Shown here piece by piece: positions 6,947-14,961 of a stretch of 37,959 bases of DNA (the stretch's first letter is position 1; each line of letters begins with the position of its first letter). Source of the DNA: a virus; the IMG/VR virus record IMGVR_UViG_3300031902_000025, positions 1 to 37,959 of that record; one strand, given 5' to 3'. Under the pieces are notes generated by a model. It ran no database searches. It saw only the letters and a list, made by a program, of their open reading frames with translations, and was not told where the DNA came from. The translations under genes and the position numbers were made by a program.

Positions 6947-8829
6947 CAGCTGGTCCTCGTCATGTTCTGCGGCTGGATCTGGTTGAGGTACTGGCTGGTC
7001 AGGTACTGCTGCAGCGCCTGACCAATTGCGCCGCTGATGTTGTTGCCCTGGCCGATAGTGCTATTCGCGTCCGTCTGGCCTGCGGTGAGTTGGTTGTTCG
7101 CCAGTGCCTGCGCGAGCGCGGCCTGCAGCGCGTTAGAACTTTGAGTCGCGCCGAGGCCCATGTTCGCGAGCGTCATGTTCTGCTGCCACGGGATCTGCTG
7201 GTTGTTCAGATCCTGCTGGTAGCCGAAGTTGCGGTCATTGTTCGCCGCCATGTACCCGAAGTTGCGGTTGTCCACGCCTTGCTGATAGGCGAAATTGCGG
7301 TCGTTGTTCGCAGCCTGGTAGCCGAAGTTCCGGTCGTTGTTGTCAACGTTGTAGTTGAACCCCTTGTCTGCCATGTAGCGCTGGTTCGCGTTCGCGTACT
7401 CCTGCGAAGCTGCGTTCTGACCGTAGTCGCTGATGCCCTTGAGCGCGGTGCCCGACAGGAAGTTGCCGGCGGCACCGTAGGTATTGCCGAGCGCCTTCTC
7501 TCCCTGCTGCTCGCGGAAGTCGTACGACGGGTCGAAGTAGTTCGCGAGCGACATCCCACCCGTGTAGTTGCCGGGTGCTTCGGTGAACGTGTTCGGCGCG
7601 GTGCTGCTGCCGAGGTTGTTGCCACCGTTCGCGACGCCGCCCGTGCCAGCACTCGTACCTGGAGTCGTGCCGGGTGCCGGGTTCGCCGACGTGCCCGTCT
7701 GATCACCTGACTGCCCAGCGCCAGGACTGTTCGCCCATGCGCCAGTGTGATTCGCTTTGTCCTGCTGCGCTTTCGCGATGGCTTGCGCCTGCGCTTGCGG
7801 CATTCCCTCGAAACCGGAACCAGCGAGCAGCGCTTGCTGCATCGCGTTGTCGCCCGCGGCATTGTTCGGCGTCTGGTAGCCGGCGCTCATCGAGTGCCCT
7901 GCCATGAACTGTGCGAGCGCGGTGTTCGCTGCAGAACCGGAGTCGGCGTTGTCGCCAGCGAATCCGAGCGATGCGAGCAACGAACTTCTTGCCGCGCCGC
8001 GTTGCGCCTCCGACAGATTGGAATCCGACATCGTGTCGAACAGTTGCTGCTGATTGCCGGTGCTGGCTGAGTTGGCGTTGCTGCCCTTGTAGCCCTGCTG
8101 CCCGTACGCGCCGATGTAGGCCGCAGGATCGGTGTAGATCGTGTCCTTCGGCGTCGGTCCTGAGAACGTCCCATCGCGCAGTTGCGTTCCTTGGAACATC
8201 TGCTGGATCTGCTGCGGCGTCATGTTCGCAGCATTCGCGCCGACGCCGCCAGTGATCCAGTCGATGGCTTGATTGGTGCCGGTGTCGTAGTTCTTGTTCG
8301 CCGTGAAACCACCTGAATTGTTGTAGTCTGGATTGATCACCGATCCGTCAGCAGCCTTGCCCGAGCGCACGACACCCGGCTGGAAACCGGGTGCGTTGAA
8401 GTTTGTCCCCGAGTTCGCGTAGGTGCTTCCCTGCCACCAGTTGGTGCCACCGGGCGGCGGCGCAGCGTTCGCGTCGAACGTTGACGCGGCCGTGTTCTGC
8501 GACGGGGTCGTCGTGCGCTGATCGCCGGGACCGGCACGCCACGGCATCGAAGCGCCCGGAGTGTTCGGGTCGTTGAATCCGCCCCAGTCGCCGGGCGCGG
8601 AGGTGTAGGGCGTGCCGTCAGGGTTGTAGGCGTTCATGTCGCCGGGGCCGTGCGGCGGCCCGGTATAGCCCATGTTGAGCGGCACCTTTTGCTCGCCTCC
8701 GGGAATCGTCGCACGGTTGTTATTCGCCAAAGAATATGGCGTTGTCGTGCGTAGGTTGCCGAAGAGTTGCGCCCCGGTCAGCGAACCGGGGTTGCGCGAC
8801 AGGGAGCCAAGGGTGAGAGGGGGCGGCAT
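6946..8829 (-). CDS. Ejection-type virion protein with 11-residue repeats, 627 aa
   Basis: Starts at ATG 8829, just after the upstream stop. The first 430 residues are low complexity, rich in Asn, Gly, Pro and Thr. Residues 435-490 hold a more conserved-looking block (NYFDPSYDFREQQGEKALG, AAGNFLSGTALKGISDYGQ, SQEYANANQRYM), a pattern I associate with phage DNA-transfer proteins. Immediately after it, about residues 491-543 contain four tandem 11-residue repeats of the form NNDRNFGYQxx, consistent with a hendecad helical rod. The C-terminus is Gln/Asn/Ala-rich. Together with the two following large genes it probably forms the ejectosome set. Assignment is by motif recall and context, not by search. 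Confidence 0.72.
   Translation of the reverse strand: MPPPLTLGSLSRNPGSLTGAQLFGNLRTTTPYSLANNNRATIPGGEQKVPLNMGYTGPPHGPGDMNAYNPDGTPYTSAPGDWGGFNDPNTPGASMPWRAGPGDQRTTTPSQNTAASTFDANAAPPPGGTNWWQGSTYANSGTNFNAPGFQPGVVRSGKAADGSVINPDYNNSGGFTANKNYDTGTNQAIDWITGGVGANAANMTPQQIQQMFQGTQLRDGTFSGPTPKDTIYTDPAAYIGAYGQQGYKGSNANSASTGNQQQLFDTMSDSNLSEAQRGAARSSLLASLGFAGDNADSGSAANTALAQFMAGHSMSAGYQTPNNAAGDNAMQQALLAGSGFEGMPQAQAQAIAKAQQDKANHTGAWANSPGAGQSGDQTGTSANPAPGTTPGTSAGTGGVANGGNNLGSSTAPNTFTEAPGNYTGGMSLANYFDPSYDFREQQGEKALGNTYGAAGNFLSGTALKGISDYGQNAASQEYANANQRYMADKGFNYNVDNNDRNFGYQAANNDRNFAYQQGVDNRNFGYMAANNDRNFGYQQDLNNQQIPWQQNMTLANMGLGATQSSNALQAALAQALANNQLTAGQTDANSTIGQGNNISGAIGQALQQYLTSQYLNQIQPQNMTRTS
7201..7350 (-). repeat. 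Four imperfect 33-bp tandem repeats (11-residue units) in the ejection-type gene
   Basis: Within the 627-residue protein the units NNDRNFGYQAA, NNDRNFAYQQG, VDNRNFGYMAA and NNDRNFGYQQD follow each other without gaps; the DNA has a matching 33-base period. Aromatic, Asn and Asp/Arg positions are kept in each unit, indicating coding-level repeats with an eleven-residue helical period. Confidence 0.85.
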
Positions 8830-8831
8830 GG

Positions 8832-9608
8832 TCAGTACCCCATCCTGCCGCGACGAAACGGCGACTTTCCGGCGAAACCAGCGTAGGGCTGGCTAGAATC
8901 GCCCCAGATCGATTTTCCGCCCGTCATGGCACCTCCGCCCCAACCCGGTTGCTGCGGCGGCTTGTAGCCCGCCTGCGAGCTTGGCGCGGTGCCGCTTGGC
9001 TGGTCGATCCCCGGCAGGTTGATGCCGTTGTTCATCGGACCCCACTGGCTGAAGTCTTGATTTTGCGACGGGTCTTTGTAGCCGCCGGGAGTGCTGGGAC
9101 CAGTCCCGAACAAACTGCCCGGCGCCGGCGGCGGGAACGGATCACCGTGCGGCGGTTGCGGCGGCGGGAATCCACCGACACCACCCTCGCCCGGCGCGAC
9201 CGGCGGCATCCCAATCGACGGCGTGCCGCCGGTTGGATCGGGGGGAATTCCTCCGGGGGGCACCGGGTCAATCGAGATCGGCGGCATACCTGTAGCGCCG
9301 GTTGCCGCGTTGAATTGCGATTGATCCTTGATGCCCGCATTACTGAGCGCGTCCATCGGATCGCCGCTACCTGTCGGCAGTCCCGGCAGAGGCATGTTGC
9401 CACCGCTGAGGTCACCGCCCTGCTGATAACCGAGCTGCGGTTGTTTCTTCATCCCCCACAGATCGTTCTGCCCGGTGCCGATGTCGCCCAGCGTCGGGTA
9501 CTGGCCCTTCATTTGCTGGCCGGGATCATAGCCGGTAGGAGCCGCGGACATTCCCCAACCACCAGTGCTGGGGTCGAACGCGTTCGGATCGTTGCGTGTC
9601 ATCGGCAT
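8832..9608 (-). CDS. Pro/Gly-rich virion-operon protein, 258 aa
   Basis: Starts at ATG 9608 with GAGGT six bases upstream and two bases after the preceding stop. The protein is low complexity throughout: Gly, Pro, Asp and Gln dominate, with a central run of PPxP and PPG motifs (about residues 108-165, for example DPVPPGGIPPDP). It has no signal peptide, membrane segment or catalytic motif, and its tail is basic (SPFRRGRMGY). It is probably an intrinsically disordered structural or ejection-associated protein, as it lies between tail-hub and ejection-type genes. I do not recognise the family. Confidence 0.65.
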   Translation of the reverse strand: MPMTRNDPNAFDPSTGGWGMSAAPTGYDPGQQMKGQYPTLGDIGTGQNDLWGMKKQPQLGYQQGGDLSGGNMPLPGLPTGSGDPMDALSNAGIKDQSQFNAATGATGMPPISIDPVPPGGIPPDPTGGTPSIGMPPVAPGEGGVGGFPPPQPPHGDPFPPPAPGSLFGTGPSTPGGYKDPSQNQDFSQWGPMNNGINLPGIDQPSGTAPSSQAGYKPPQQPGWGGGAMTGGKSIWGDSSQPYAGFAGKSPFRRGRMGY

Positions 9609-9610
9609 GA

Positions 9611-10228
9611 TTACCTCTTCGCTATGTTGCCGAGCGTCAGTCCACGACCAGCGCCGAGCGGTTGAAATTGCGGAGACAGCGGGCCACCACCATTGATCGA
9701 ACCAAAGTTCTGCGCGAGCGCTCCGTAGTTCGTCGGCTTGAACATCATCCCCGGCGCACGACTCATCGCATCGGTGCCAGCTTGCGCGTACGGCTGCAGG
9801 TTCGCGCCCGCCTTGGTGTAGGCGTCGGTCAGCGTAGTGTTCGCGGTGTTCAGCGAATTATTCAGTTGATTCGCTGCCGTTTTCGTCTTACTGTTGCTGT
9901 AGAGCGCCCCGGCGAAGGGGGCAATCATTGCCGCGAGTTTCCCGAGATCGGCAGCGGACGTGATGCCGAGCGCTTTCCCCAGCGTTTTCGCCAAGTCGCT
10001 GATACTCGGCGTGCTGCCCGGATCGGCGCCGCCGCCCGCATAGGTGGAGTTCGCCAGAGTCTGCTCGTCGTCGCCAGCGTTGACGTTGCCGGGCACGTAA
10101 CCACCACCAGTTGGCGCGCCGCTGGTGTTCAGATCGAACGATCCATCGTACGGACTGCCGAGTCCGTACTGCGAGGGATCGCCCAGCAAGTCCCAGTTGT
10201 CGCCCAGATCGAAGTTTTCACCCGCCAT
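9611..10228 (-). CDS. Virion-operon protein ending in GLTLGNI motif, 205 aa
   Basis: The start is ATG 10228 with GGAGG eight bases upstream; a GTG seven codons earlier is less likely. It overlaps the end of the upstream gene by 11 bases. The N-terminus is acidic and Gly-rich, with one Ala-rich hydrophobic stretch (LAAMIAPFAGALYS, about residues 99-112) followed by a polar helix (ANQLNNSLNTANTTLTDAYTKAG). The C-terminus RGLTLGNIAKR matches the C-terminal region of the neighbouring upstream protein. Function unknown; probably minor virion or ejection-associated. Confidence 0.65.
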   Translation of the reverse strand: MAGENFDLGDNWDLLGDPSQYGLGSPYDGSFDLNTSGAPTGGGYVPGNVNAGDDEQTLANSTYAGGGADPGSTPSISDLAKTLGKALGITSAADLGKLAAMIAPFAGALYSNSKTKTAANQLNNSLNTANTTLTDAYTKAGANLQPYAQAGTDAMSRAPGMMFKPTNYGALAQNFGSINGGGPLSPQFQPLGAGRGLTLGNIAKR

Positions 10229-10976
10229 TGTTCGGCCCTCCGAAGGCACCAGCTCCGATGTTCGCGAGCGTCAGTCCGCTTCCTGTTGGATTGCGATTGA
10301 AATTGTTGAGCGCATTGTAGGCTGCCATGCCCTGCTTCGCGTACCCAACGTATGGAGCGATTCCCTCCATCCCAGGGATGAAACCCGACGCGTTCATCGC
10401 CAGTTGGACCGGGTTGAGCTTCCCGCCCTGGCCCAGCGTCTGCATCCCACCCATGAGCATCGATGCCGCTGGCGGGACGCCCAGCGCCATCATCGCCAAA
10501 CTGGGACCGTACTTTCCGACGTAGTCGAGCCACGTCTGCTTCTCCGGGAGGAACTTCGACGTGATGTTGCTCGAGTCGGTCACGTCGCCGTAGTTCTCGT
10601 CTTGCGACACCTTCGATGGATCGATCAGCCCATGCAGGATGCCGCCGCCGCCGTTCATTCGCATCGCTTGATCGTTGCCAGCCTGCGTCGGCGCGAGCGT
10701 CGCGCCCTTGCCGTTCGCCATGTCGAGACTGTTGAGGCCCGTCGTGCCGCCGATCTTCGGCATCTTGTCCCAGTCGGCCGCAATGTAGCTCTGCCCATAA
10801 CCGTTGTCGGCGAGCTTCGCGTTGGGATCGTACTTCAGCGCGATAGCGAGATTCGCGGCGAGGCGCGGGTCCGCAGCGTCGCCCTGCATCAGCGCGCCAC
10901 CGTTGAGCAGGAAGTCGCGCAGCTGAAGCCCGGTGTCGCTCTGACCGTTGGTGCCTCTGTCGATATAACTGCTCAT
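10218..10976 (-). CDS. Virion-operon protein, 252 aa, related C-terminal motif
   Basis: Starts at ATG 10976, overlapping the upstream stop as ATGA; a longer in-frame opening to 11294 runs antisense-like through the fibre gene and was rejected. Residues 155-215 contain Gly/Met/Ala-rich hydrophobic helices (GPSLAMMALGVPPAASMLMGG). The C-terminus holds GSGLTLANIG, nearly the same as the tail of the next gene. No enzyme motif is visible. The context between a fibre-like gene and ejection-type genes suggests a minor virion protein; function unknown. Confidence 0.65.
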   Translation of the reverse strand: MSSYIDRGTNGQSDTGLQLRDFLLNGGALMQGDAADPRLAANLAIALKYDPNAKLADNGYGQSYIAADWDKMPKIGGTTGLNSLDMANGKGATLAPTQAGNDQAMRMNGGGGILHGLIDPSKVSQDENYGDVTDSSNITSKFLPEKQTWLDYVGKYGPSLAMMALGVPPAASMLMGGMQTLGQGGKLNPVQLAMNASGFIPGMEGIAPYVGYAKQGMAAYNALNNFNRNPTGSGLTLANIGAGAFGGPNNGG

Positions 10977-11698
10977 GTCAAAAGGTATCCGCCGAAGTAT
11001 GAGTAGGCGGTGCCAAATGCAGCGCCGTACAACGTGCAACCGCCGCCCTGCGAAAAGAAGGCCGCATCGACATAGTCGGTCGTCCCGTTCATCGCATAAC
11101 TGCACGACACCGGAAGGGAGAACAACTGCGCGATGGTGGTTGTGTTCATGGTGGGACGACGATTCACACCGTTCTTGCGGATGTAGCTCAGTTGGTAGTC
11201 GAGTCCAACGATGGGGGTATAGGACAACTGGGCATAGAAGTAGTACGTCCCGGCGATCTGCGGAACCCACCGTGAAGTTCCAGCGTTCCACCACGCGCGC
11301 GGATCAAGGACAACCGTATTGAACGTCACCAGTGTCTGCGCCGCAGCACCGATCGCTTGGTTGACTTGCTGCTCGACCTCAAAGCTCGCGGTGAATCCTG
11401 GCGAGAGAGTCCACACCGCATCACCAGTATTGTTGCCGGTGTTCACGGTCGTGCAGACGATCTCGCGCTTGAGTGTTGTGTCGTAGAACACCTGCCCAAG
11501 CACCGGATTCGCCGGTCGCTGCGCGGTCGTTCCAGTCGCGAACAGACGCTGCACCGCGTCGGTAACCTGACTCTGCCAGTTCGTCAGTTCTGGGGCGGGC
11601 ACTTGATGACCTTGCTGCACGCCAGCGGCAGCACCAAATGCGGTTCCCGCTCGCGGGTCAGGCTGGAGGATCTGCGACGAGACGGGGTCGATGTTCAT
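10973..11698 (-). CDS. Fibre-like virion protein with C1q-like C-terminus, 241 aa
   Basis: Starts at ATG 11698 (four-base ATGA overlap with the gp10-type gene stop). Residues 40-100 contain QVTDAVQRLFATG and a short beta segment (GQVFYDTTLKREIVCTTVNTG) of the kind found in phage fibre attachment regions. From about residue 108 the sequence has the alternating beta pattern of a C1q/TNF-like jelly roll: AAQTLVTFNTVVLDPRAWWNAG, WVPQIAGTYYFYAQLSYTP and CTLYGAAFGTAYSYFGGYLL. It is likely a short trimeric fibre or needle-tip-like component attached to the tail hub encoded just upstream. Fold and role are inferred from pattern and position. Confidence 0.65.
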   Translation of the reverse strand: MNIDPVSSQILQPDPRAGTAFGAAAGVQQGHQVPAPELTNWQSQVTDAVQRLFATGTTAQRPANPVLGQVFYDTTLKREIVCTTVNTGNNTGDAVWTLSPGFTASFEVEQQVNQAIGAAAQTLVTFNTVVLDPRAWWNAGTSRWVPQIAGTYYFYAQLSYTPIVGLDYQLSYIRKNGVNRRPTMNTTTIAQLFSLPVSCSYAMNGTTDYVDAAFFSQGGGCTLYGAAFGTAYSYFGGYLLT

Positions 11699-13863
11699 AC
11701 GACGTTCATCGCCCCGTTCGCAATCACGAATTTCACCGGGTCAGTCATGCGGAAGCGGAATAGCGCGTCACGCGCCATGCCAACTTTGTTCCAGATCACG
11801 CGCTGCTGGAAGTTGCCCTGCGCCCCGATGTCGGCCCAACGCTCGTTGCCGAAGGTGTGCCCGCCATCCTGCGACATTTGCATCATCATCTGCGCGTTGC
11901 GCTGCGGCGTGATCGGTACATCGTCGCGACTCGACACGATGATCGTCGGATCGGTCCAGTTGAGGGAATTGCCGCGCCCAGTGCCGTCAGGAGCGAACTG
12001 CCCGATCTGGTTGAACGTGCCCCAGAACGCTCGCAATCCCGTTTCCGCTCCGGTCAGATTGAGGTTGTAGTTCGCCGCGACTTGGGCAGCGGTCAGGTTC
12101 TGGTTCCAGATGCGGATCTCGCTGAACTGGATGCCACCGCTCGCGATATTGGTGGTCAGGAAGTTGACGCGCCCGATATCGACCGCGAGCGCTGCACTTG
12201 TGCCGCCCCAGTTGCGGATCACCGTTTCTGTGTACAGCGCATTCGCATTGGAATAGATCCCAAACGCGCCCGTCGTGTCGTCGTAGCAGACGCTCAACAT
12301 GAACCAGGTGTCGGGCAGCAACAGGTATGGCGAGACGGGTCCGACAGCGACGCCGGCGCCGATGGCGTTGGCGACGGTGATCGTTGTGGTCCCGAACGCG
12401 ATCTGCGGCGCAGGCGTCGCCGCAGCGGCTCGCTTTTCAAAGAGAGGCACGCCAGCCCCAGCGCTGAGAATCAGAGCGAGCGGGATCTTGAGCTTCATCT
12501 GCACGGCCCAACTTGCGGTGGACATCGCCGCGCCAGAAAACGCGCTCGCGAATCCGCCTGCCGTCAACGGGCTGGTGAACTGGATCGCGCTCGCGTTCGT
12601 CTGCGGGACCGTGCCGATGCCGCTCTCCATGTCGAGTTGCAACTGCTGGATGCTCACGCGGTCGAGGTCATGGAAGATATGTCGCGTCCACAATTCGCGA
12701 GCCTTCACGTTGCCGTCGTCGGAGTAGGTGTTCGGGTCGAACGTGTAGATCCGCCCATCGCGGTAGTCGCTGCTGAACACCTTGCCGAATGCTGCGACAG
12801 AGTAGTTCCCTGCGGCACGCCCGCCATCGGTCTGCAACTCCGACCAGAACCCGCTGCTGAAGTCGTAGCACCACGACGTTTCCGGCAGATTCAGTTGATA
12901 GAACTGGTGACCGGCGATGGTGTAGCCCATGCCGGTCGCGCTGTCAGGTGATGCGCTCGCGTTGATGTCGGCGATCACGTTCGGGTCCGAGAGCGGCGTA
13001 CAGGTATGACCCTGCAGCATCAGCACCATCTTCTCGCCACCAGTGCGCGAACGACCGACGAAGCACAATCCGCCGGCAACCTTGGAAATGCTCGACTTCG
13101 CGGTGCAGCCCCAATCGATCCCGGAACTGCCGATGCGGCGGATGATGTCGGTGCCGCCGGTCAGTCCCCAGAATTCGATGGTGTCGCGACCGAGCGCGAC
13201 GAGCTCGCCGAGCGACTCCGCGATCGCAGTGAGCGGGTCCGCTGAAGACTCCGCGGTCCAGAAGTCGAGCGCGGCCCAGGCGGTGCCGTCGTAGGTGCCG
13301 CTGGCGCGGAATCGACCGGGGAACGACGGGTCGTTGACGAAGAACTTGCCACCGAGGAAGCAGACGCTCGATGCACCCGCTGGGAACGAGGTCGCTCCCG
13401 GCAGTTGCGTCACCGTGCCGACCGCGCCGGTCAGGATATGAGCGCCACGATTGCCATCGACGGCGAGCAGGCCGAATCCGTTGTATGCCATTGCCACCGG
13501 ACCCTGCGTCGTCACTAGGCCGGTCACCGACGCCGCATAGTTCAACTGCGGTGTCGTGATGCCGGGAGTGAAGAACCCCATCCCGACGCCGTTTGCGCCC
13601 GGTGTGAAGTCGCTGAACGCGGCGATGATCGCGTCATTGCCGACGACGCCGCCGAAGTTGGTGATCTGCTCACTGAATCCGCGCACCGCGGTGTCATTCG
13701 CGATGCGGCCAGAACGCACCAGTCCCGGCATACCGAAGAACGCGATTTGCGTCTTGTCGGGATCTTTGTAGATCTCCGCGTAGACGTTGATGCGCCGCTC
13801 GCCAGTGATGTTCACCGACTTGCCGAGCGTGTTGCTCCCGAAGAGTGGGACGATGTTCGGCAC
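11695..13863 (-). CDS. P22 gp10-type tail hub / DNA-stabilising protein with inserted LamG-like domain
   Basis: A 722-residue protein starting at GTG 13863. It begins IVPLFGSNTLGKSVNITGERRINVYAE, and residues 1-420 form repeating beta segments typical of the P22 gp10 family (FWTAESSADPLTAIAESLG, LVALGRDTIEFW). This family closes the portal-neck channel. The family C-terminus is also present: residues 656-722 (QRNAQMMMQMSQDGGHTFGNERW, DALFRFRMTDPVKFVIANG). Between them, about residues 422-645, is an extra beta-rich block with a LamG/concanavalin-like pattern (SWAVQMKLKIPL, WFMLSVCYDD, FSEIRIWNQNLTAAQVAANYN). This makes the protein much longer than the roughly 470 residues usual for gp10. The insert may bind glycans; this is inferred. 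Confidence 0.85.
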   Translation of the reverse strand: MPNIVPLFGSNTLGKSVNITGERRINVYAEIYKDPDKTQIAFFGMPGLVRSGRIANDTAVRGFSEQITNFGGVVGNDAIIAAFSDFTPGANGVGMGFFTPGITTPQLNYAASVTGLVTTQGPVAMAYNGFGLLAVDGNRGAHILTGAVGTVTQLPGATSFPAGASSVCFLGGKFFVNDPSFPGRFRASGTYDGTAWAALDFWTAESSADPLTAIAESLGELVALGRDTIEFWGLTGGTDIIRRIGSSGIDWGCTAKSSISKVAGGLCFVGRSRTGGEKMVLMLQGHTCTPLSDPNVIADINASASPDSATGMGYTIAGHQFYQLNLPETSWCYDFSSGFWSELQTDGGRAAGNYSVAAFGKVFSSDYRDGRIYTFDPNTYSDDGNVKARELWTRHIFHDLDRVSIQQLQLDMESGIGTVPQTNASAIQFTSPLTAGGFASAFSGAAMSTASWAVQMKLKIPLALILSAGAGVPLFEKRAAAATPAPQIAFGTTTITVANAIGAGVAVGPVSPYLLLPDTWFMLSVCYDDTTGAFGIYSNANALYTETVIRNWGGTSAALAVDIGRVNFLTTNIASGGIQFSEIRIWNQNLTAAQVAANYNLNLTGAETGLRAFWGTFNQIGQFAPDGTGRGNSLNWTDPTIIVSSRDDVPITPQRNAQMMMQMSQDGGHTFGNERWADIGAQGNFQQRVIWNKVGMARDALFRFRMTDPVKFVIANGAMNVV

Positions 13864-13867
13864 GATG

Positions 13868-14272
13868 TCAGGCGACGACTTTCAGATCCGGTGTGCGATC
13901 CAACGCGACGAGGCTCGCCGCATCTTTCTTCAGGCGCCCAGTGAAGTCGCCCTGGCGGAACAGTAACGTCATGCGACCGCCGACGATGATCGGCTCGCCA
14001 CCGCTCTGATACTTGCCAAACATCACCACGTCGCCGACCTTGAAGCGCATCTCTTCAAAGTGACCGTTCTCATGCGTGCGGCCTGGCCCGACCGCGACCA
14101 GACGCGCCCAGCGCTGCTTCTGCGCGTCGCCCACGTCAGGGATCATAATTCCGCCCTTGCTGACGTGTTCCAGGATCTCTTCGCCCGCGCAGATGTCGGA
14201 CATGACCTCGAAATCGTCCCAAGTGAAATCGGCGGTGCCGGTAGTGATGTACTTCGCTTCTGGTGCTGGCAT
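13868..14272 (-). CDS. GroES-like (Cpn10-fold) protein in the virion operon, 134 aa
   Basis: The start is ATG 14272, with GAGG about nine bases upstream, overlapping the gp4-type gene stop by three bases into the leader. Residues 38-112 follow the GroES plan: a mobile-loop-like segment SKGGIMIPD with IMI in place of the IVL tripeptide that binds GroEL, then RLVAVGPGRTHENG, RFKVGDVVMFGKY, GGEPIIVGG and a terminal LLFRQGDF strand. The N-terminal 37 residues and C-terminal 20 residues are extra. The likely role is to work with host GroEL in folding coat or tail proteins, as T4 gp31 does, but a structural head-tail use of the fold is possible. It lies between the gp4-type and gp10-type genes. Confidence 0.75.
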   Translation of the reverse strand: MPAPEAKYITTGTADFTWDDFEVMSDICAGEEILEHVSKGGIMIPDVGDAQKQRWARLVAVGPGRTHENGHFEEMRFKVGDVVMFGKYQSGGEPIIVGGRMTLLFRQGDFTGRLKKDAASLVALDRTPDLKVVA

Positions 14273-14274
14273 TC

Positions 14275-14961
14275 TCAATATCCTCGATTGATGTCAACCC
14301 AGCGACGATGACCTGTCGGCAACTGGGTCGTGTCCATGATTTCCGGCTTGTGGTTGGTGCGCTTGAGCCACGCGAGAGAATCGCGAGCTTCTGCGGCCAG
14401 TTCAGCGGACACCGGGCGCGTATAGGGCACCGCGAGCCGCACCGCGAGGTTCGCCACGATTGCCGTCTCGTAACCGGGCGGCAGCGACACCGTAGTCGCC
14501 AGCGTCATGGTTCCGTTCACGTTCAACTGAAGGCGGAAGTTCGCGGTGTAGGCTGCGGACGGCAGCGGGTAGAAGTAGATCGTGCTGTTCGGCCACGATA
14601 CATCCACCCAGCACCAACGCGGCAATCCAGATGTCGCCTTGAACGCGAGTTGGTCCCACTGCGCCGCAGTGACGAAGTCGCAGGGATACGTCACACCACC
14701 GATGGTGACGTTTACATCGTTCCACATTTGTGGATTGCCCTGCGACAGCAGAGAGGTCGAGTACGACTGCACTCCTGGAGTCAGCGCGAGCGTGTCCAGA
14801 TAGTTGTTGTACATCGCCGCCGGCTGATTCGCCCACTTCGCGAGCATCCGGTTCAGATGCCGCAACGCCAACTGCGAATCTGCAGCGGTGACAGGCTGCT
14901 CCAGACCCTGCACGCCGATGTCCATCAGCGCGTCGGTGATCAGTTCCAGAGCGGTCGCCAT
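14275..14961 (-). CDS. P22 gp4-type head-closure (tail accessory) protein, 228 aa
   Basis: Starts at ATG 14961, sharing TGATG with the upstream stop. It opens with ALELITDALMDIGVQG and SQLALRHLNRMLAKWANQ, the typical N-terminal helices of the P22 gp4 / head-to-tail adaptor family, followed by beta segments (FRLQLNVNG) and PPGYETAIVANLAVRLA. The length fits this family. It would bind under the portal ring to extend the DNA channel and carry the gp10-type hub. Its place between coat/portal genes and the gp10-type gene agrees with this. Confidence 0.85.
   Translation of the reverse strand: MATALELITDALMDIGVQGLEQPVTAADSQLALRHLNRMLAKWANQPAAMYNNYLDTLALTPGVQSYSTSLLSQGNPQMWNDVNVTIGGVTYPCDFVTAAQWDQLAFKATSGLPRWCWVDVSWPNSTIYFYPLPSAAYTANFRLQLNVNGTMTLATTVSLPPGYETAIVANLAVRLAVPYTRPVSAELAAEARDSLAWLKRTNHKPEIMDTTQLPTGHRRWVDINRGY

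Noticed and set aside
7201-7350. Regularly spaced repeats as a CRISPR-like array
   Set aside because: The 33-base units are in frame, contiguous and encode a conserved 11-residue peptide; there are no spacers.
11857-12951. Open frame of 364 codons on the + strand
   Set aside because: Antisense shadow of the gp10-type gene, whose conserved N- and C-terminal motifs fix the coding strand.
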